Shown here piece by piece: positions 1-13,700 of a stretch of DNA of 64,000 nt; the stretch's first letter is position 1, and each line of letters begins with the position of its first letter. A program made the translations under genes and the position numbers. The stretch spans positions 25,236,180 to 25,300,179 of the forward strand of contig NC_133932.1 of assembly GCF_031877795.1 (NCBI RefSeq), written 5' to 3'. The stretch is from Strix aluco (taxonomy: Eukaryota > Chordata > Aves > Strigiformes > Strigidae). Under the pieces are notes generated by a model that made no database searches, had not been told where the DNA came from, and saw nothing but the letters and a program-made list of their open reading frames with translations.

Positions 1-3000
1 ATAGCAGTAAGTACTTTGAAAAAACAGCTGTACATCTGAAGTTGAGCCCCAAAGTGAGTGTACACTTTAAACTTTTATCTCTGTGAGCCAGCTCCCAACA
101 TCCCTCAGTCACTGCTCCAGCAAGATACATTCATTAATGTCTCTAAAGCACTAAAGTACTAGAATGGTGATATGAGAGAAAAGCCCACCAGGAATTAATA
201 ATCTTGGCTTTGGAACAGAGTTTTAACAGGCTGCAGTTAAGTAAAGCCTATGACCTCGTATTGACCATAGAAGAAGAAACAAAATGATTAATCAGTAAGG
301 GAGTGTTGTTAATTCTGTATACTGAATAAAGGTTCCTATGGACATACTCCACATGTTCATGTAATTAAAGATTGGTATATTACTAAATGCATAGAAGAGT
401 GAACAAGACACAATCTTGATTTTTATGTTTCCTGACTTTGGAATGCTGGATTTTACAAGTTTATTAATATTCTTCTTTCTTATGCTTTTGTATATGTTCA
501 AGATAAATGTTCATACTCAATACAATTACTCAGAACTCCAGAGAAATGAATTTTCTGCAAAATTGAAATCTGTCTTCCTGTTGGAACCTACTCATATTGC
601 ATTTCTTTAACCCCCAAATCACAGTATTTGCTACTGTTGAATTGATATGAAATAGTGCTTTAAAAATCTGATTATAAAACCTTTTATTACACTTCTCTTC
701 CAGTGAATTGTCACATCTCTTGTAAAAGTGTCGCAATCACCTCTGGTAAGTATGAAAATATATGTTAGAAAAATATTATTAGGGTTGTAATATCAAGCAT
801 TCAAAACAAAAATCTGAAGGATTTGCCTTCAACGGATGTCTCATCTCCTCTCCCTACCATCTACTTGCCATTCTTGAATTAGGATAATAGTCTGAGAAGT
901 CATTCTCTGCAATGGATTTGACTCCCTGTAAGACTACATATCTTCCAGCAAAGACTGTACCCATGTTTTGACTGCCATCTACAAACCTGGTCATACCATT
1001 TCAAAGTTCACATTTTAGTATGAGACAAGGTATGGGGAAGAGTCAGAAAGGATGATCATGCTTTCTTTTCTATGGGGGAATTTAAATCAATGATAACTCT
1101 ACAGTTTAGAAATGAGACAAATGAAAGAGCATGAATAATATAATAAATTATAATATAAACTAAAATAAATATAATACAATAATAAAATACAATTAGATAA
1201 TGGCTACAAAATCAAGAATGACATGGAGAAAGTAAAGAAGACATTCACTGTTCCTAATAGGAGATTGAGAGGGCACTCAGTGAAAGAAAGTACTACCACA
1301 CTACAATTAAATGATGGAACTCATTGCAGTAACATTTCTTTGTTCTGTTCAGTATATGAGTATAGAAGAGATGAGATAAAATCATGAAGGAAAGGTCCGT
1401 GAATATCTATGAAATAACAGTGATGTAATTGAAACTTCTGCTTCATCAAATCACAAACTATAGTTTACTTGCAGATTAATTGCAGATTACAGAATTTGGA
1501 GACTTTACTGGAGAAAGATTACCCCATGTTTTCCCTGTTTCTTAAGATCTTTCCCAAAGCACTCATAATTTGCTCTCATCAGGGGCCAGATACTGGGTTG
1601 GAGGTACCTTTGGTCTGCTCCTAACTGCTGTATTTACTATGTCATAATTCTGGAAAAAAGCTTTAATTTTAATGTGTTATCGGCTGAGCTGGCTTCTGAT
1701 TGAGACAAAGAATACATTCACTTGAATGTTATAACAACATTTCCTCTAACTGAGAAAAAAATAACTGCTATATTCATGAACATGTCAGGTTGTTTTTGTT
1801 GGTTGCTTGGTTGGGGTTTTTTGCAATATGCAGTATTTCCATTTCATACATGAAAGACTATAGATTTTTCTGCATTGCCAAAAATCTCACATTCCTTGTG
1901 ATTTGAAAGGGTTAGCAGCTACAGGGTTAAGGACTAAAACCTTTAGAACACAAGTCATGTATATTTTACTAGGTGATTGGAGTAGGTTAGCTTGGCTCCA
2001 GCCTGTCTTTCTTTTATTTTCCAACTTATATACGGTTTTTCATGAAATGGTTTTGAACAAATGTGTTGTGGAGCCAAGTGGGATCAGAGAGTCCTCTGAA
2101 GTGTCCTTGGAGTCAGAAGGCCCAACTCCTACTCACATTGCTGTCAGGCACCTGCCGTATCCGACGGCTGCATGCAGACACCTAGGTAGTAAAGCCCTCG
2201 GGAACAAACTGGTCAGGCTCTTGCTCTCTTTTTCTGGATTTAATTTTTATTCCACCAAACAGTTAATGTAAGAGTTTAATTCGAACAACTCCTCTTCTAA
2301 AGAGCTTTGACACTGGGCATCACTCTACATGCTCTCAAATCCCACATTAGACTTAATGCGCTCAGAGAGGTGGCGTGCATCTGACATGACTGAAGAAGAA
2401 GAAGGGGGAAGAAAAGAGCTGATCAAAGTCATTAGCGGGATTCTGAATCTAGCAGAAACTAGTCTCACACACTCCAACTGTTCTCTGCTGTCACCGTGAT
2501 TATTAACTTCATGATAACAATAAGGTTGTAAGCAAATTTGTAGCTCAGCTGGGGAAAAGTTTGGAATAGACTACATTTTTTTCTCTCTCATTAAATATTT
2601 CAAATACAACTGAGAGGAATTTTAATATTTAAAAAGAGACGTTCAAAAGCTATTCACTGCTGGGCAGCTTATTCTAACACCACCTCAGCTTATTTTTGCT
2701 CCCATGTATCTTCAGTAAGTAGATATATGCTCATGGTTAACTCTAGAAATCTTTGCTATTTAATGAATATGGGATTAATTTAAGTTTTTAAAGCATTTCC
2801 CTTAAAGCTTCTCTCTTCTCCTCCACCCTGGCCTAATTTTTCTTCTCATTCCAGAATTGCTAAGATAGACAGGCAAAGTCCTTTATTGATATGCATCATA
2901 AAAACATAGGATTTCCCCCTTTTCAGAAGACATGCCACTATTTATTTGGCTGAAAACCATCACCATGTGTCAGGCTATTCAACTCAGCAGAAACCTATTG

Positions 3001-4772
3001 TGGCTGAAGGTCACGCTGTTGTTTTATTTTATGCCACTGTTGTTTAAACTGTACCGCAGAAATCCTCCATTTTTCCAGTATGAGCAGGCAGTTTTGTGAG
3101 CCGAGAGAGGATAAGATGGTAGAAAGCAGCTCTTCAAGAAGGGACCCATTCCCTGATCAGTGAAAGCACACTGAATAAGTGATACCAGTGAGACTAAAAG
3201 GTTGATGGAAGCAAGAAAGAAGACTTCAAGAGACCAGGGGTTGGAGGCTTATTAGAATTAACAAAGCCACTCATTATCTTGAGTCAATATATATAGTGAA
3301 GTAGTGAAAAGAAATAAATATGTAACAACCACAAAATTATTAGTTTTCAATTTATTGTTAATTTTTGACTGAACAGCTTTGTTTCACTAATGATATTATT
3401 TTATTTATTAAGGTTAGAAGTACTTCCAGTGAAGCCTCATTGAATTTATTAAGCATGAGAATAGTTTCTTTTATTTTGCTTCTTTCAAAACAGTAACAAG
3501 TGAGGGTAGAGAAGAAATATTCCCACTGCCTTTAATAAGGCCAAGATTATATTCAGAATAGTCCCTTAACTATCCTTAGATAATATGGTCATTATTTCAA
3601 AATCCCACTCAATAGTCTTACTAGAAGAGTATAACACCATTTCAACCATATTTCTTCCTTGTATATCATACATATTTTCTCCAACATTTGGCTAGGCAGG
3701 TGGCCAGCAGGCACTGTCAAGATAATTTATGTCTCTTGTTTATTTGAATAATTAAAATAACAACAACACTGGAACCCTGCAATTTTTGCACACCCCCAGC
3801 TTCTACAACACTTTCCTATTCCTTCTACTCTTGTACTCTTCTCCCACAGAAGAAATTCCATGCAGAAAAAGGAGTCTTCTAATGAATCACTAAGGCCCAA
3901 GGAAGTAGATCCTTGTAAAAGAAACAAATTTCTGTTCTGTTTAACCAACAAGAGAAGAAAACTCCTGTAGCGGCTTATGAATACACCTCCTGCCCTTTTT
4001 ATCAAAAGATCTCACACCCACCTTGGCACTGCCCCCTTCTCCAGGGAGCATAGTGGGCGCCCAGCTTTATCCAGCTCTGGTGCTCTTGTGCTGCAGGCAG
4101 CATTTGGTGACCGACAGTGACTACATACGTGGTATGTGTAAACAGCTCTAATTCTCCTGTTTCTGAAGGGCAGAGGATCCAATCCAAAAACTAACCTTGA
4201 ATTTTAACCAAGTAAAGGAAAACAATTGAAATCCATGTGTTCTGAATCTCACTTCAACTCTTACTCTGTAATGGCTTCTCTGTGGCTGCATTTGCCCACT
4301 TGTGATTGCCTCTGACGTCCTCAAGATCCCACCTGAAAGAGAAGGAGCTAAACCACAGCAATTAAATTTCAGCAACTGACTGTGATCTGGATTGATTCCT
4401 GTGACCAGTTAAATCCAAAGCATTCTACTTATTTTGGGCAAAATACTCAGTCAGGCTAAGCCACATAACATCACTGACCATAGGGCAGTCAGAGGACTGT
4501 TTACACCAGGACTAGATTCTTAACTTGTCTCTACATATTTTCTTAGTTGTTACCTTTCTTTTCTAGACAAGGTGTATTTTCTCCATGTTTCAGGAGACTT
4601 TTCTGAGATGCATGTGGTACATGGATATCTCCCTGCGCTACAGCAGTGCTGCTGGCCTTGTGATGCAACACAGCTGCATTTTATGGGTGTTTTTTATACC
4701 TCTCTTGTGCCTTTTCAAAAATTGTCAGGTGATTTTAAAAGATGAGAAAATAAAGTGATCTAACTCAAAGCC
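1..4772. other. intergenic, no gene seen
   Basis: AT-rich non-coding sequence. The longest frame (1903-2271, plus, 122 codons) shows no recognisable domain, and its middle (about 2040-2210) is mildly GC-richer. A run of AATA/TAAT low complexity lies near 1137-1200. Nothing else stands out. Confidence 0.7.
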
Positions 4773-4797
4773 TTTTTTTTTTTTTTTTTTTTTTTTT
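4773..4797. repeat. poly-T tract, 25 bases
   Basis: A homopolymer run. On the minus strand it would be a poly-A tail, but no AATAAA stands just before it and I see no target-site duplication or gene-like body upstream, so it is listed as a simple tract and not as a retrocopy. Confidence 0.95.
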
Positions 4798-7700
4798 AAT
4801 ATCTGTAAAATAATTAGGAACCTCAATTCCTGCACTCACAACATGGGCAAAGTCTGAAGCAACATAAATTGCTTTGCTGATGAGCACATTAGCTAAAAGA
4901 GATTTTCCTGCTAGGTAGAATTTGTTTGTGGCAGTATGGGGGAACAAAACCATTGCCATATTAATCCTCAGCACTGGTGTGTGGCATATTAATCCTGGTA
5001 TTATTATTTAAGTTCTCAGCTGAGTAATGTCAGGACTCTGAGTTATAAAGGTAGCAAGTTCCTTTAGTTAGTAAACAATTTCAGATTATCATGTTCACAG
5101 AGTTGGTATGGTTTTTTCTCAACATACATATCTTGCTATGAATAAAAAAAATAAAATACAATCAATAGATAGTAGTTAATGTGATATTTGTAACATGCGA
5201 GCTTGTTCTTTTCCTCCAATAAAAACTAAAGGACATGAAGAGCAGGATTAGAATTTATGGAGTATTACCAGTCACTCAATTTCAAGAATCAGAATATTCT
5301 GCCTATCTTATCTGCTGATTCATCACATAACTGAGTGTTTTTCTCTTTTTAAAAGGCAATATTTTGAAATTATACATATATGTCTTTGGGAAAGTCCAGA
5401 GCAAAATCAGATGTCAGACATACATAAATGAGATGCTAAAATATCGTAAACATATCTGACAGTTCAAAATACATTATTTCTTTGCTGTCTGTCTCAGTGA
5501 ACTTCTGAAAGAGAAAATAATATTACCTGCCTTATTTTAAATTGTATTATGAGACAGAAGAATTTTGTTCTATAGCCCTGTTCTATAGCCCCATAGTCTT
5601 GTATTTCTACTCCTAGAAACATTGTCTTTAGTCTGGGATGCTTCTTGACTTGAATTCTCCTTCTTTTAACATATCAATCCAGCAACAGAAAGCTATGATT
5701 TTGGGAGGCTTCTCTGTTTTCAAAAGAATGTGTGTCTTCATGTTGGAAACCCTGACACCATCTCTCTAAGTTTACAACTGAGTATAACAGTCTTGATGTT
5801 AACCTGACCTTTGCTTTAGGAAAATATATTTATTAAACTTCTCAGCTAGATTTGTCTTCTGGAAAAAAGCCAAAACAAAACAAATGAAAACAAAACAAAA
5901 CAAATGGAAACGAGGACTGAGAAGCACTCAGTTCAGACAAATGGAATGACATTTCTGTAAGTATTTCTGGTTTTGGTATTCTGCCTATAGCTCTTAAAAA
6001 CCTATCCTTTTCAAAGTGCTATTCATTATTAACTGTTACAGTTATTATTTTAAAATTATTACAAGCCCACTTATTCACTTACAAAGCTGCTACAATTCAA
6101 AGTTATTTACATACATATGAATGTATGTATTTTTATCTATCGATATATATAAATTCTTAAAGGGAAAATGCCTCTAATTTCAGTATAAATACACTTCAAA
6201 ATGTACAAGAGGAATTTAAAAATACATATGATTACAAAAAAAACCCCTTAAAAATTAACATTTCAAGGAAATTAATGATTTTAAAACTGAGATGCTGCCA
6301 CAGTAATCTATTTGATTCAAATAAAGAATTTATCACAAACACAAGCAACCTTATAGTTTTGCTAGAGGTAGCCCAGGCACTCTATGTCCATTCAGGACTC
6401 TGGCTGGTTATTTCCTTTTACTAAGGCAATAATTACAAGAATTAGAGGTTAAGGCTCAGCTCATTGGAGATGGTATGTATTTAGCCATTTCCCTGGCATT
6501 GCTTTAGGGCACACAGACAGGTTCCCATGGGCCCCAAGCCATGGAGCTTTTTCCACTGGCAGAGACCAGAGCAGGTACATTTTGCTGATGCTGCAGCTCC
6601 AAATGGAGCATACCACAGGTGATGCTCATTACGGAAGCTATGGGGATATAAAGGAGAGCACGGGTTATTGCTGATGGTGGAGTGCCAAAGGTTAGTGAAA
6701 AGCTGGATTGTCTGCTGGACCAGGGTAGATAAGAACACAAAAGGGCACAGAAACAGATTTGAATACAGCCACTTATCAGTGTGCCTTTTAAACTACATTA
6801 TGCTGTGTATAATGGTGTGCTGTTAGCACTAAAACTGGGAGTATCCTTTTATGAGTGTACTAATTTATTAACATCAATTTGTGTCACCATTTTAGCAGCT
6901 CCTCTACTTCCCTGAGCCAAGAAGAGACCAAGTCAGCTAAATTCAGATTGAATTCAAGTGGCTCTAGTTCTTTTCAAACCACTATTGCAATCTGCTGATG
7001 TCGCTCTCTGTTGGCCACTGTATTGTTTTCTCAACAATAAAAGCGAAGAAGCACACATAAAACAAAGATGTTTATGATTTTGAATAAATTGTATCTTTAC
7101 TATTCTTTATTACTGGAAAACAGCCAATTATTATTCAAAGGCATAAAAAAGGATCATTTATATACCATACTGTTAAATTTTATATCGAGTGATATGATAA
7201 AATAGCCAACTGGGAGAGTGGGTGGGGAATGGAAGAAATGCTAGATTTTATTTATGTCATGTTTATAGTTAGCTATGTTTATCCTTTTTTGTCAGTTAAA
7301 GGAACATTAAATAGAATTATCTTGGATTTATGGTAAGTAATAAAGAAGATTTTTTTTTCCATGAATGCTCAATTAGATTAAAGCATACTGTCACAAGTGC
7401 AAAGTATGCACCTATTTATGATTTCTTTCCTGAGGCCATCTTTGTGTTCCTCTCCTGAGACTGCAAGAATTTGGAAGACTTTGGACAAAACAGTGCATGT
7501 GTTTACTGTAACACACATGTGAGCATAATGCAAGACTGGGAGGACTGAAACATGGAGTTCAAGGATTGTTAAAGAAAAGGGAAAGGCACAACAACTGTTA
7601 GCACCAGACCTAAAAAAACCACCAAGTGGGGATTTCTGGCAAGAAGTAATGTAAATAGATATTATTTCAAAAGGGCACTAGCACTGCATGGTATTTGTGG

Positions 7701-9222
7701 AGGAAGACTCAAAAAGGCTTTGTTTAACCTTTGTGCTGCCATGATTCACTTGTGCCTAAAAGAAGGGGAAGCCTAGAAATCCTTGGTAGAATGCACCTGA
7801 TGTCTGGCTGCATCTCACTGGCATAGACTCCGACATTTTGCTCAGACAGGGATCTGTCATCTAAAGCCAGGGGACAGATTTACATCTCTTTTCCTGGCAC
7901 ATGATATCTCTCAAAACTCTTTTAAAATGTAAAGATACGATTTCAAACCACACCTGCTGTCCTTTTTTCTTACTTTACAGTTGTGTCATTTTTAAGAGAA
8001 CACCCTTGTGAAACAAGGGAAAGACAAGCAGGATTAAGTTTTATGTTTTTCAACAAGGTTATACCTGCAGTTCAGGGTTTGGGGATTTAGTCTTTTCTGT
8101 TGTGTATGTTCATATACAAGATAAAGGAACAAAAAGACCAGAGATTTGAATCAATTCATCGCAAAACATTCTGTAAGACTTATACACAAATGCTGGCACA
8201 GTCTATTGGATGCCATTTTTGGATTAGCTGATAAAATCTCTATCCAGTGTTGTCATGAAAAAAGCAAAGGTCCAGATTCACTAAGATCATTTTGTGCTGC
8301 CTCTCATGCTGCTTTTAACATAGTTTTAGACTGGGCTTAACTTGTTGCACAAGGACTTCCTCACATGGCAGGTTTCTTAGGTAGCACAGTGAGTCTTCTC
8401 AGCTCCAGCACAGAGATGCTGCCTGAAAGGAGTTATAGCTGGGAAACTGCCAGACCTCCCAGGACCTAAGCAAGTCGGGTAATTGATGATGCCATGGCTA
8501 GAAGCTCTGAAAACCTGCTGTTTCTCCTAATTTCTCTTTAATCCACAGCCAAACATAATTCATGCTATATTAATAGCAAGGATTATATTATTACAAATTA
8601 TACTTCCAAACAGTCTCTTCTTACTGACAGACAAGTGCAGACTTTGAGGGTTCTGCTCTGGTTTTATGCCAGCAAATCGTAAAGGAACAAAGTTCTCTGC
8701 ACTTTTATTCCTGAATTTTCCATACCTCTTTTGTCCTTCATATGTGTCTTACAGGTAGATGCAATCAAGTAGCTATTGTTCAAAATTTTATCATTCATAC
8801 CCTAAACAACTGAAACAGTAGGACAAGTTTTAAAAATCATCTTGCTTGCTCACTTTGGGGAGAGTTCTCTGAAAATCCCAATTGCTGCAGATTTTCCTAG
8901 TTCATATTTATTACAGAGAGTGAAACCTGTTCTTTTATTATGGCCTAGGATGTAAGTCATTGCAAAAAATCATTTAAGGTCAATTTTATTTACCTAGTAC
9001 AGAAAGGTAATATTTATTACATACCACAAGTGCTACACATTTGTATTATTCATTAGCTATGAATTACTCAGTGGCCTAACCCTATGTGCTTTCATTTTTT
9101 ATCAATGCAGAAATTGTCAGACAATGAGGGTTGTGGTCTTCAAATATCACTCAGAGCTGAGGAGGTTGACAGAAGTCTGCAAACACATCAGCCAAGTGCA
9201 AACTGCTCAGACACATACAGCA
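4798..9222. other. intergenic, no gene seen
   Basis: Non-coding. It holds a direct repeat TGTTCTATAGCCC near 5568-5592, an AAAAC-rich patch near 5873-5905, the small inverted repeat at 6108 and AT-rich stretches. Overlapping minus-strand frames at 6481-6740 are not recognisable. Confidence 0.7.
6108..6129. repeat. perfect 9-bp inverted repeat, 4-nt loop
   Basis: TACATACAT, ATGA, ATGTATGTA, in a locally TA-rich stretch where such pairing arises easily by chance. Confidence 0.85.
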
Positions 9223-12200
9223 TCAGAAACTGCTCTGCATGTTACGCAACAGTAACTTGTTCCTAAAGCTTTTGCATGGTGAAGGTACATAATCCTCCAC
9301 GTCTTTCTCCAACTGGACATAAAAACTGCTGAAAAAGAAATAGAGAATCCTAGAGAAAGTTAAAGCTGTAATTAACCAATATCCGTTTGTACCTGAGGTA
9401 CCTGCCCCTGCTCTGGGTGTCATCTCAGCAAACAGCACCAGGGCTGTCAACACCAGCAGGTGCTTTAGTTCCGTCTCCCTCCCTGCCAGGACGAGGAGCT
9501 GTGCCATTCAGGGGCAGAGACCCTCATGCTGAGGCAGCCAGCTTTGTTACAGAGCTTGTGCATAGTACAGCACATGACTATTCCAAGCGTCAGCAGGGTC
9601 CTTTCCTCTATTCTGCTACTCCTCAACACTAGCAGTTATGATGCTGGAGAATGGTACTTGGGGGTTGTGCCAGGCCTTATCATTTGGCTGAGACAAACAC
9701 CTCTCTATATCGACTGTAAAGAAAACACAGAGGAAATACATAGGAAACCTATTTTGCTAACATTGATGGTTCCTGTGAATTGTGTAAAGCATATGCCTCA
9801 AATAGCTTAATAGTCCTTGTTCAAAATGCACCCCTTCCCCAGAGTGATAATAACTGCTGGCTTCCCAGAAGATCTCAGTGGTTCGGCCATTGAGACAAGT
9901 TAGACATGAAAAAATGTGGAAAAGTTAGTCAGCAAGTGGCGTAATGGCCAGTCAATAAATAAACCCTCTCTCCCTCAGCAGTGATTAGTCTGTCTGTTAG
10001 CAAAGACTTTCAGTAATGATGCATTTGCCAAAGAACGATAGCCTGCATATAACTTATTTGCAGCTCAGGCAGTTTAACTAGAAATCTAAGCCATTGGCAT
10101 ATCCTCTTTTAAGTTTTAATTTCATTCATTCTTCTCCTCAGAGCATGGAGTATGCACAGGAAGAAGTTGTTATATTTTTCATGAGAGACAAAGAAAAGAA
10201 AAATTTTTGGTGAGACTGTGGGGACGTGGAGCAGTGTAGAGGCAGGGGCTATGGGGGAGCTTAATATACTGCAGATGCCTTCAGGTGAACCCTTGAGAGA
10301 AACTGACTTTTCGACTGATGGCACCAGAGATTGTGGATGGATGAAGACAGATCATGAAAGCCAGATATCAAAAGAGAGATCACAGCAAGCTATTAAAATG
10401 TACATTTATATTGCTAAATATTTTTAGGGTTGCTGAATTGAGACAGCTAGCAAACAGCACATCATGGAGAACATTGATTGAAAAGCTCACTGGGTTGGGA
10501 AAGAATTTTTCATTTCATAAGTCATTTGCTGTAACCATTCCAAAAAGTCAGCAGATTTTTAAAATTAATGAGAGTCATTCTGTGATGAAGTCTGGCTTGA
10601 TGGCCACTTCTTTCTCTGGGTTTTCTCTGGAGAACTGAACCCCATCCTTCTGTGCCGTTAGAATTTTTCGGTCAGTAATGCTAATTCATTTGGCATGTTT
10701 ACAGCATGAGAAATTATCTTATGCTGTTTAAATAATCCCATACAGATAAAATGCTTTACAGAGATTTTAAGTCCAACTCCAAAGAGCTTTTTCTAAGAAG
10801 CTGATACTATGTATTGAATAAGCAGCGGAGCAGAAGGATTGTCATTAGAAGAGGCTACAAACAACAACAGCTACATTTTTTTCACTTGTGGAGATCTGGA
10901 AGTCTACTATTTTTTAAATAATACAGTTTTATTATTATTGTTTATTTATTTACTGCTGTCTGTTTAAGTCTTCAAAAAAAGGACAGAAATTCCTTGGCCC
11001 TATTCCACTTCTGGGGAGGAAAACAGGCACCAGACAAAAAAATATCAACATGTCTATTACTCAAAATGGGTATTTTCATTGTTCTCCATTGATCACTCTC
11101 CAGTAGCAGTTTCAATTTCACATTAAAATTCTTCAATATATGTACAAGTCAAGCCAAAGCTACTTCAATAAATACCTGTCATGTCTTTAACCTAATATAA
11201 ACAAAAATCTTCTTTTGTTAGTATACTGCCAAACATTAATTGATTTTAGCAAATTTTAGGAACGTAGACATGTTTTTTCTTACACATAATATGAACATTT
11301 GTTTCAAATTGACAGCTAAAAGAACTTAATCTCAGTAGTGACTTGCTCATTGCAGATAAGAAATTTGCATGAGCATAGGCCTTCCGCTTGTTAAAAGTTT
11401 TCCTCATAGTAAGATCCTGAAAAACCTCCAGGACATAACATATGAAGGTGTGAAAGTCTAACAAATAATAATTAACACCTAACATTTGTCAGGTTGTTGA
11501 AAATCATCTAGTTACTAATATTCTGAGAACCAGAGATCCAACCTGCCATCTGCAACCTGAACCGTTGTCCTGTAAGAGCTATTTTCTCTCTGTTGCCTGT
11601 AAGAGAAGGCCAGATGACAACATCGTAGATAATGTAAGTCAGATGGAATAACTGCCATTCCTATTCTCTTGTGCCTCAGATGCAATCTCAGTTATACTGT
11701 ATTGTCACTGAAATTACTGCTGTCCATAACCTCACAAGTACCGAAAATTTCATTTTCCTTGTGCTCAGTATTACATTACATTAACAATAATAATGTATAT
11801 TCCGACATCTTGCTACTGTTGGGCTTGACTTTTCCTGCTTTTACTTAAAACACCAGGAAAAATAGTGTAGTGATTTGATCAACTAATCTGCATATGCATT
11901 TTGCTTTGCAAATTATCTCACTATTCCAGAGCTTTAACCAGTCTGGACAACAATCCTATAACAGTCGAGCAACTGTTTTGTTTTGTCAAATGAATGAGCT
12001 TTTTTCAATTTCTATTTTTGTTTCTCTTACTGAAACAAATGTAATTATGAAGTAAATAAATTTCCATGACAATCATTCAGAGTCGTAGTTAAATTCTTAA
12101 TGGCTTAATATAAGTTTTAATTTCTAAAATTTATTCTGAATGAAATTTAAATGTAAACAGAAATAGAAGCTTTTAAGACAATTTAATTCACAAATGTTCT

Positions 12201-12659
12201 GTTCACAAAGAGTAATTGTCTCCAACCCTCTTTGTCAGCAGTCTCTTTCACGTTTACATATTGCACAATCAGTAAGCTGAAATCTAAAAGGTTTTCTTTA
12301 GAAAGAAAACTTACAAGAGCATATACCCAAAGGCAATTGACCTTGGCCAAAATCAGCAAGCCTTTTCTGTGTATTTCTATGTTTCTATTTACTTCTGCCT
12401 CATATGGTCTTCTTCTTGAAGAATCAGAAAAGAATCAATGCCAAGGAGAACCAGAAAAAACATGATAATGGAAAACCAAGGATAGAAGGATGACAGAAGG
12501 AGCGTGAAAGTGTATGGCCATCTGAAGAAATTTGGTAAGCACAGAAATATAGAGAAAAACTGCAGAGTTCGGCCAAACAGGATCTTCAAGGGGCTGTGCA
12601 CAAGAAACAGTTGCATATAGCCTATTGTAGGTTTCCTGGCAGCTGTATTTTTCTGGTTC
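9223..12659. other. intergenic, one unrecognised signal-peptide-like frame
   Basis: Mostly AT-rich non-coding DNA. The minus-strand frame at 9223-9507 (94 codons) begins with a charged stretch and a hydrophobic LLVLTALVLFA segment; the rest has no known domain. Frames at 10109-10638 are short and overlapping and look like chance. Confidence 0.6.
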
Positions 12660-13700
12660 ATCTCATTGCAGTGTAGGTACTCTTCTTACCTCAGTTCGGA
12701 CTCCTCATTCATGCTTTCTCTGTGTGCTGCCTGAGTGCCCAAGCTGCTCTCCTTCCTTGGCAGTGAACGAGATAGAGGACTGGCAAAGCTATAGGGACAG
12801 AAAAAATCTGCATGAAGGCAGGAAAAATTGTCACTGCAATGTACCGATACAGGTATCAGCCTTTGTGTCCAGGACTGCTCTGCTCTCACAGCAACCCATG
12901 TTCCTTCCTCAAGTGTCTGAAGTTCTTCTTCAGGTACCAGGCAGAGACGCTAACACCTTTCTTCCCCTATGCTTTCTCACAGGCCTCTCTGCTACACCAT
13001 GGTGCCTATGGCTCATGCTCATTCTCAGTTGTTGTACCTTTCACTGCTGTTTCAATGCCTTTTATCTCTTTTACTGACATCTTTAACTTTAACGGGGAAA
13101 TTCCCCCCTCGTCAATGCTCACACAAGCTCTGATCATCACAAATCTCACCACAAATCCCACCACAAAATGGCTCAGATGGGAATACATCATATTTCTGTA
13201 TGATTACAAATACATGAGCTGTTCTGGACAAGATCCAGTTCCTCCTCATTTCAGGGGCTACCTGCAGTTTCCTCTATTATACCTGGGACCCTGAGTGCAC
13301 GCAACCTTCCTCTGCTGCCTCTGCATCAGGTACTTTGGGAGCAACTGTCATCTTCTTAGGTGGTGGGAACACACTCCCAATGAACATCACCTCATGCTGA
13401 AACCTGCTGTGCAAGGTACATCCATGCCAGTGCCCCGGCATTCCCTGATCCTTCTCTTCTTCTTGTGACCCCATGTCAGTCTCTCCTTCCAGGCTGACTA
13501 TCTTGTCTCCTGAGGTGCAGGTCTCTGTGCCAGGCACCCTCCCTCTAGACCACATCTCCCCTCTCTGGGCTGTCTTTTATATGTAAAGCAGCCTCCCACA
13601 TGCTGCGCCCTAAGTTGCCACTCTCATTCTTTCCCCTAACAGGCTGTCTCCACCCTATCTCAGACAAAGTCTAATCCCCTATGCTTTGTCTGGGCATAGA
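12660..13700. other. C/T-richer island, unrecognised
   Basis: About 1 kb is clearly richer in C and T (plus strand) than its surroundings and carries several overlapping frames on both strands (up to 160 codons at 12812-13294 plus; 92 codons at 13277-13555 minus). None resembles a protein I know, and the frames compete with each other, which argues against coding. It could be a degraded mobile element or an exon of a non-coding RNA. Confidence 0.4.

Noticed and set aside
4765..4974. Possible retrocopy with poly-A tail on the minus strand
   Set aside because: The T25 run lacks a preceding AATAAA in sense orientation, the adjoining frame is unrecognised, and no target-site duplication was seen. 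Bird CR1 machinery also rarely makes poly-A retrocopies.
12724..13294. Overlapping 117- and 160-codon plus-strand frames
   Set aside because: They use different registers of the same pyrimidine-rich DNA and compete with an antisense frame; no family resemblance.
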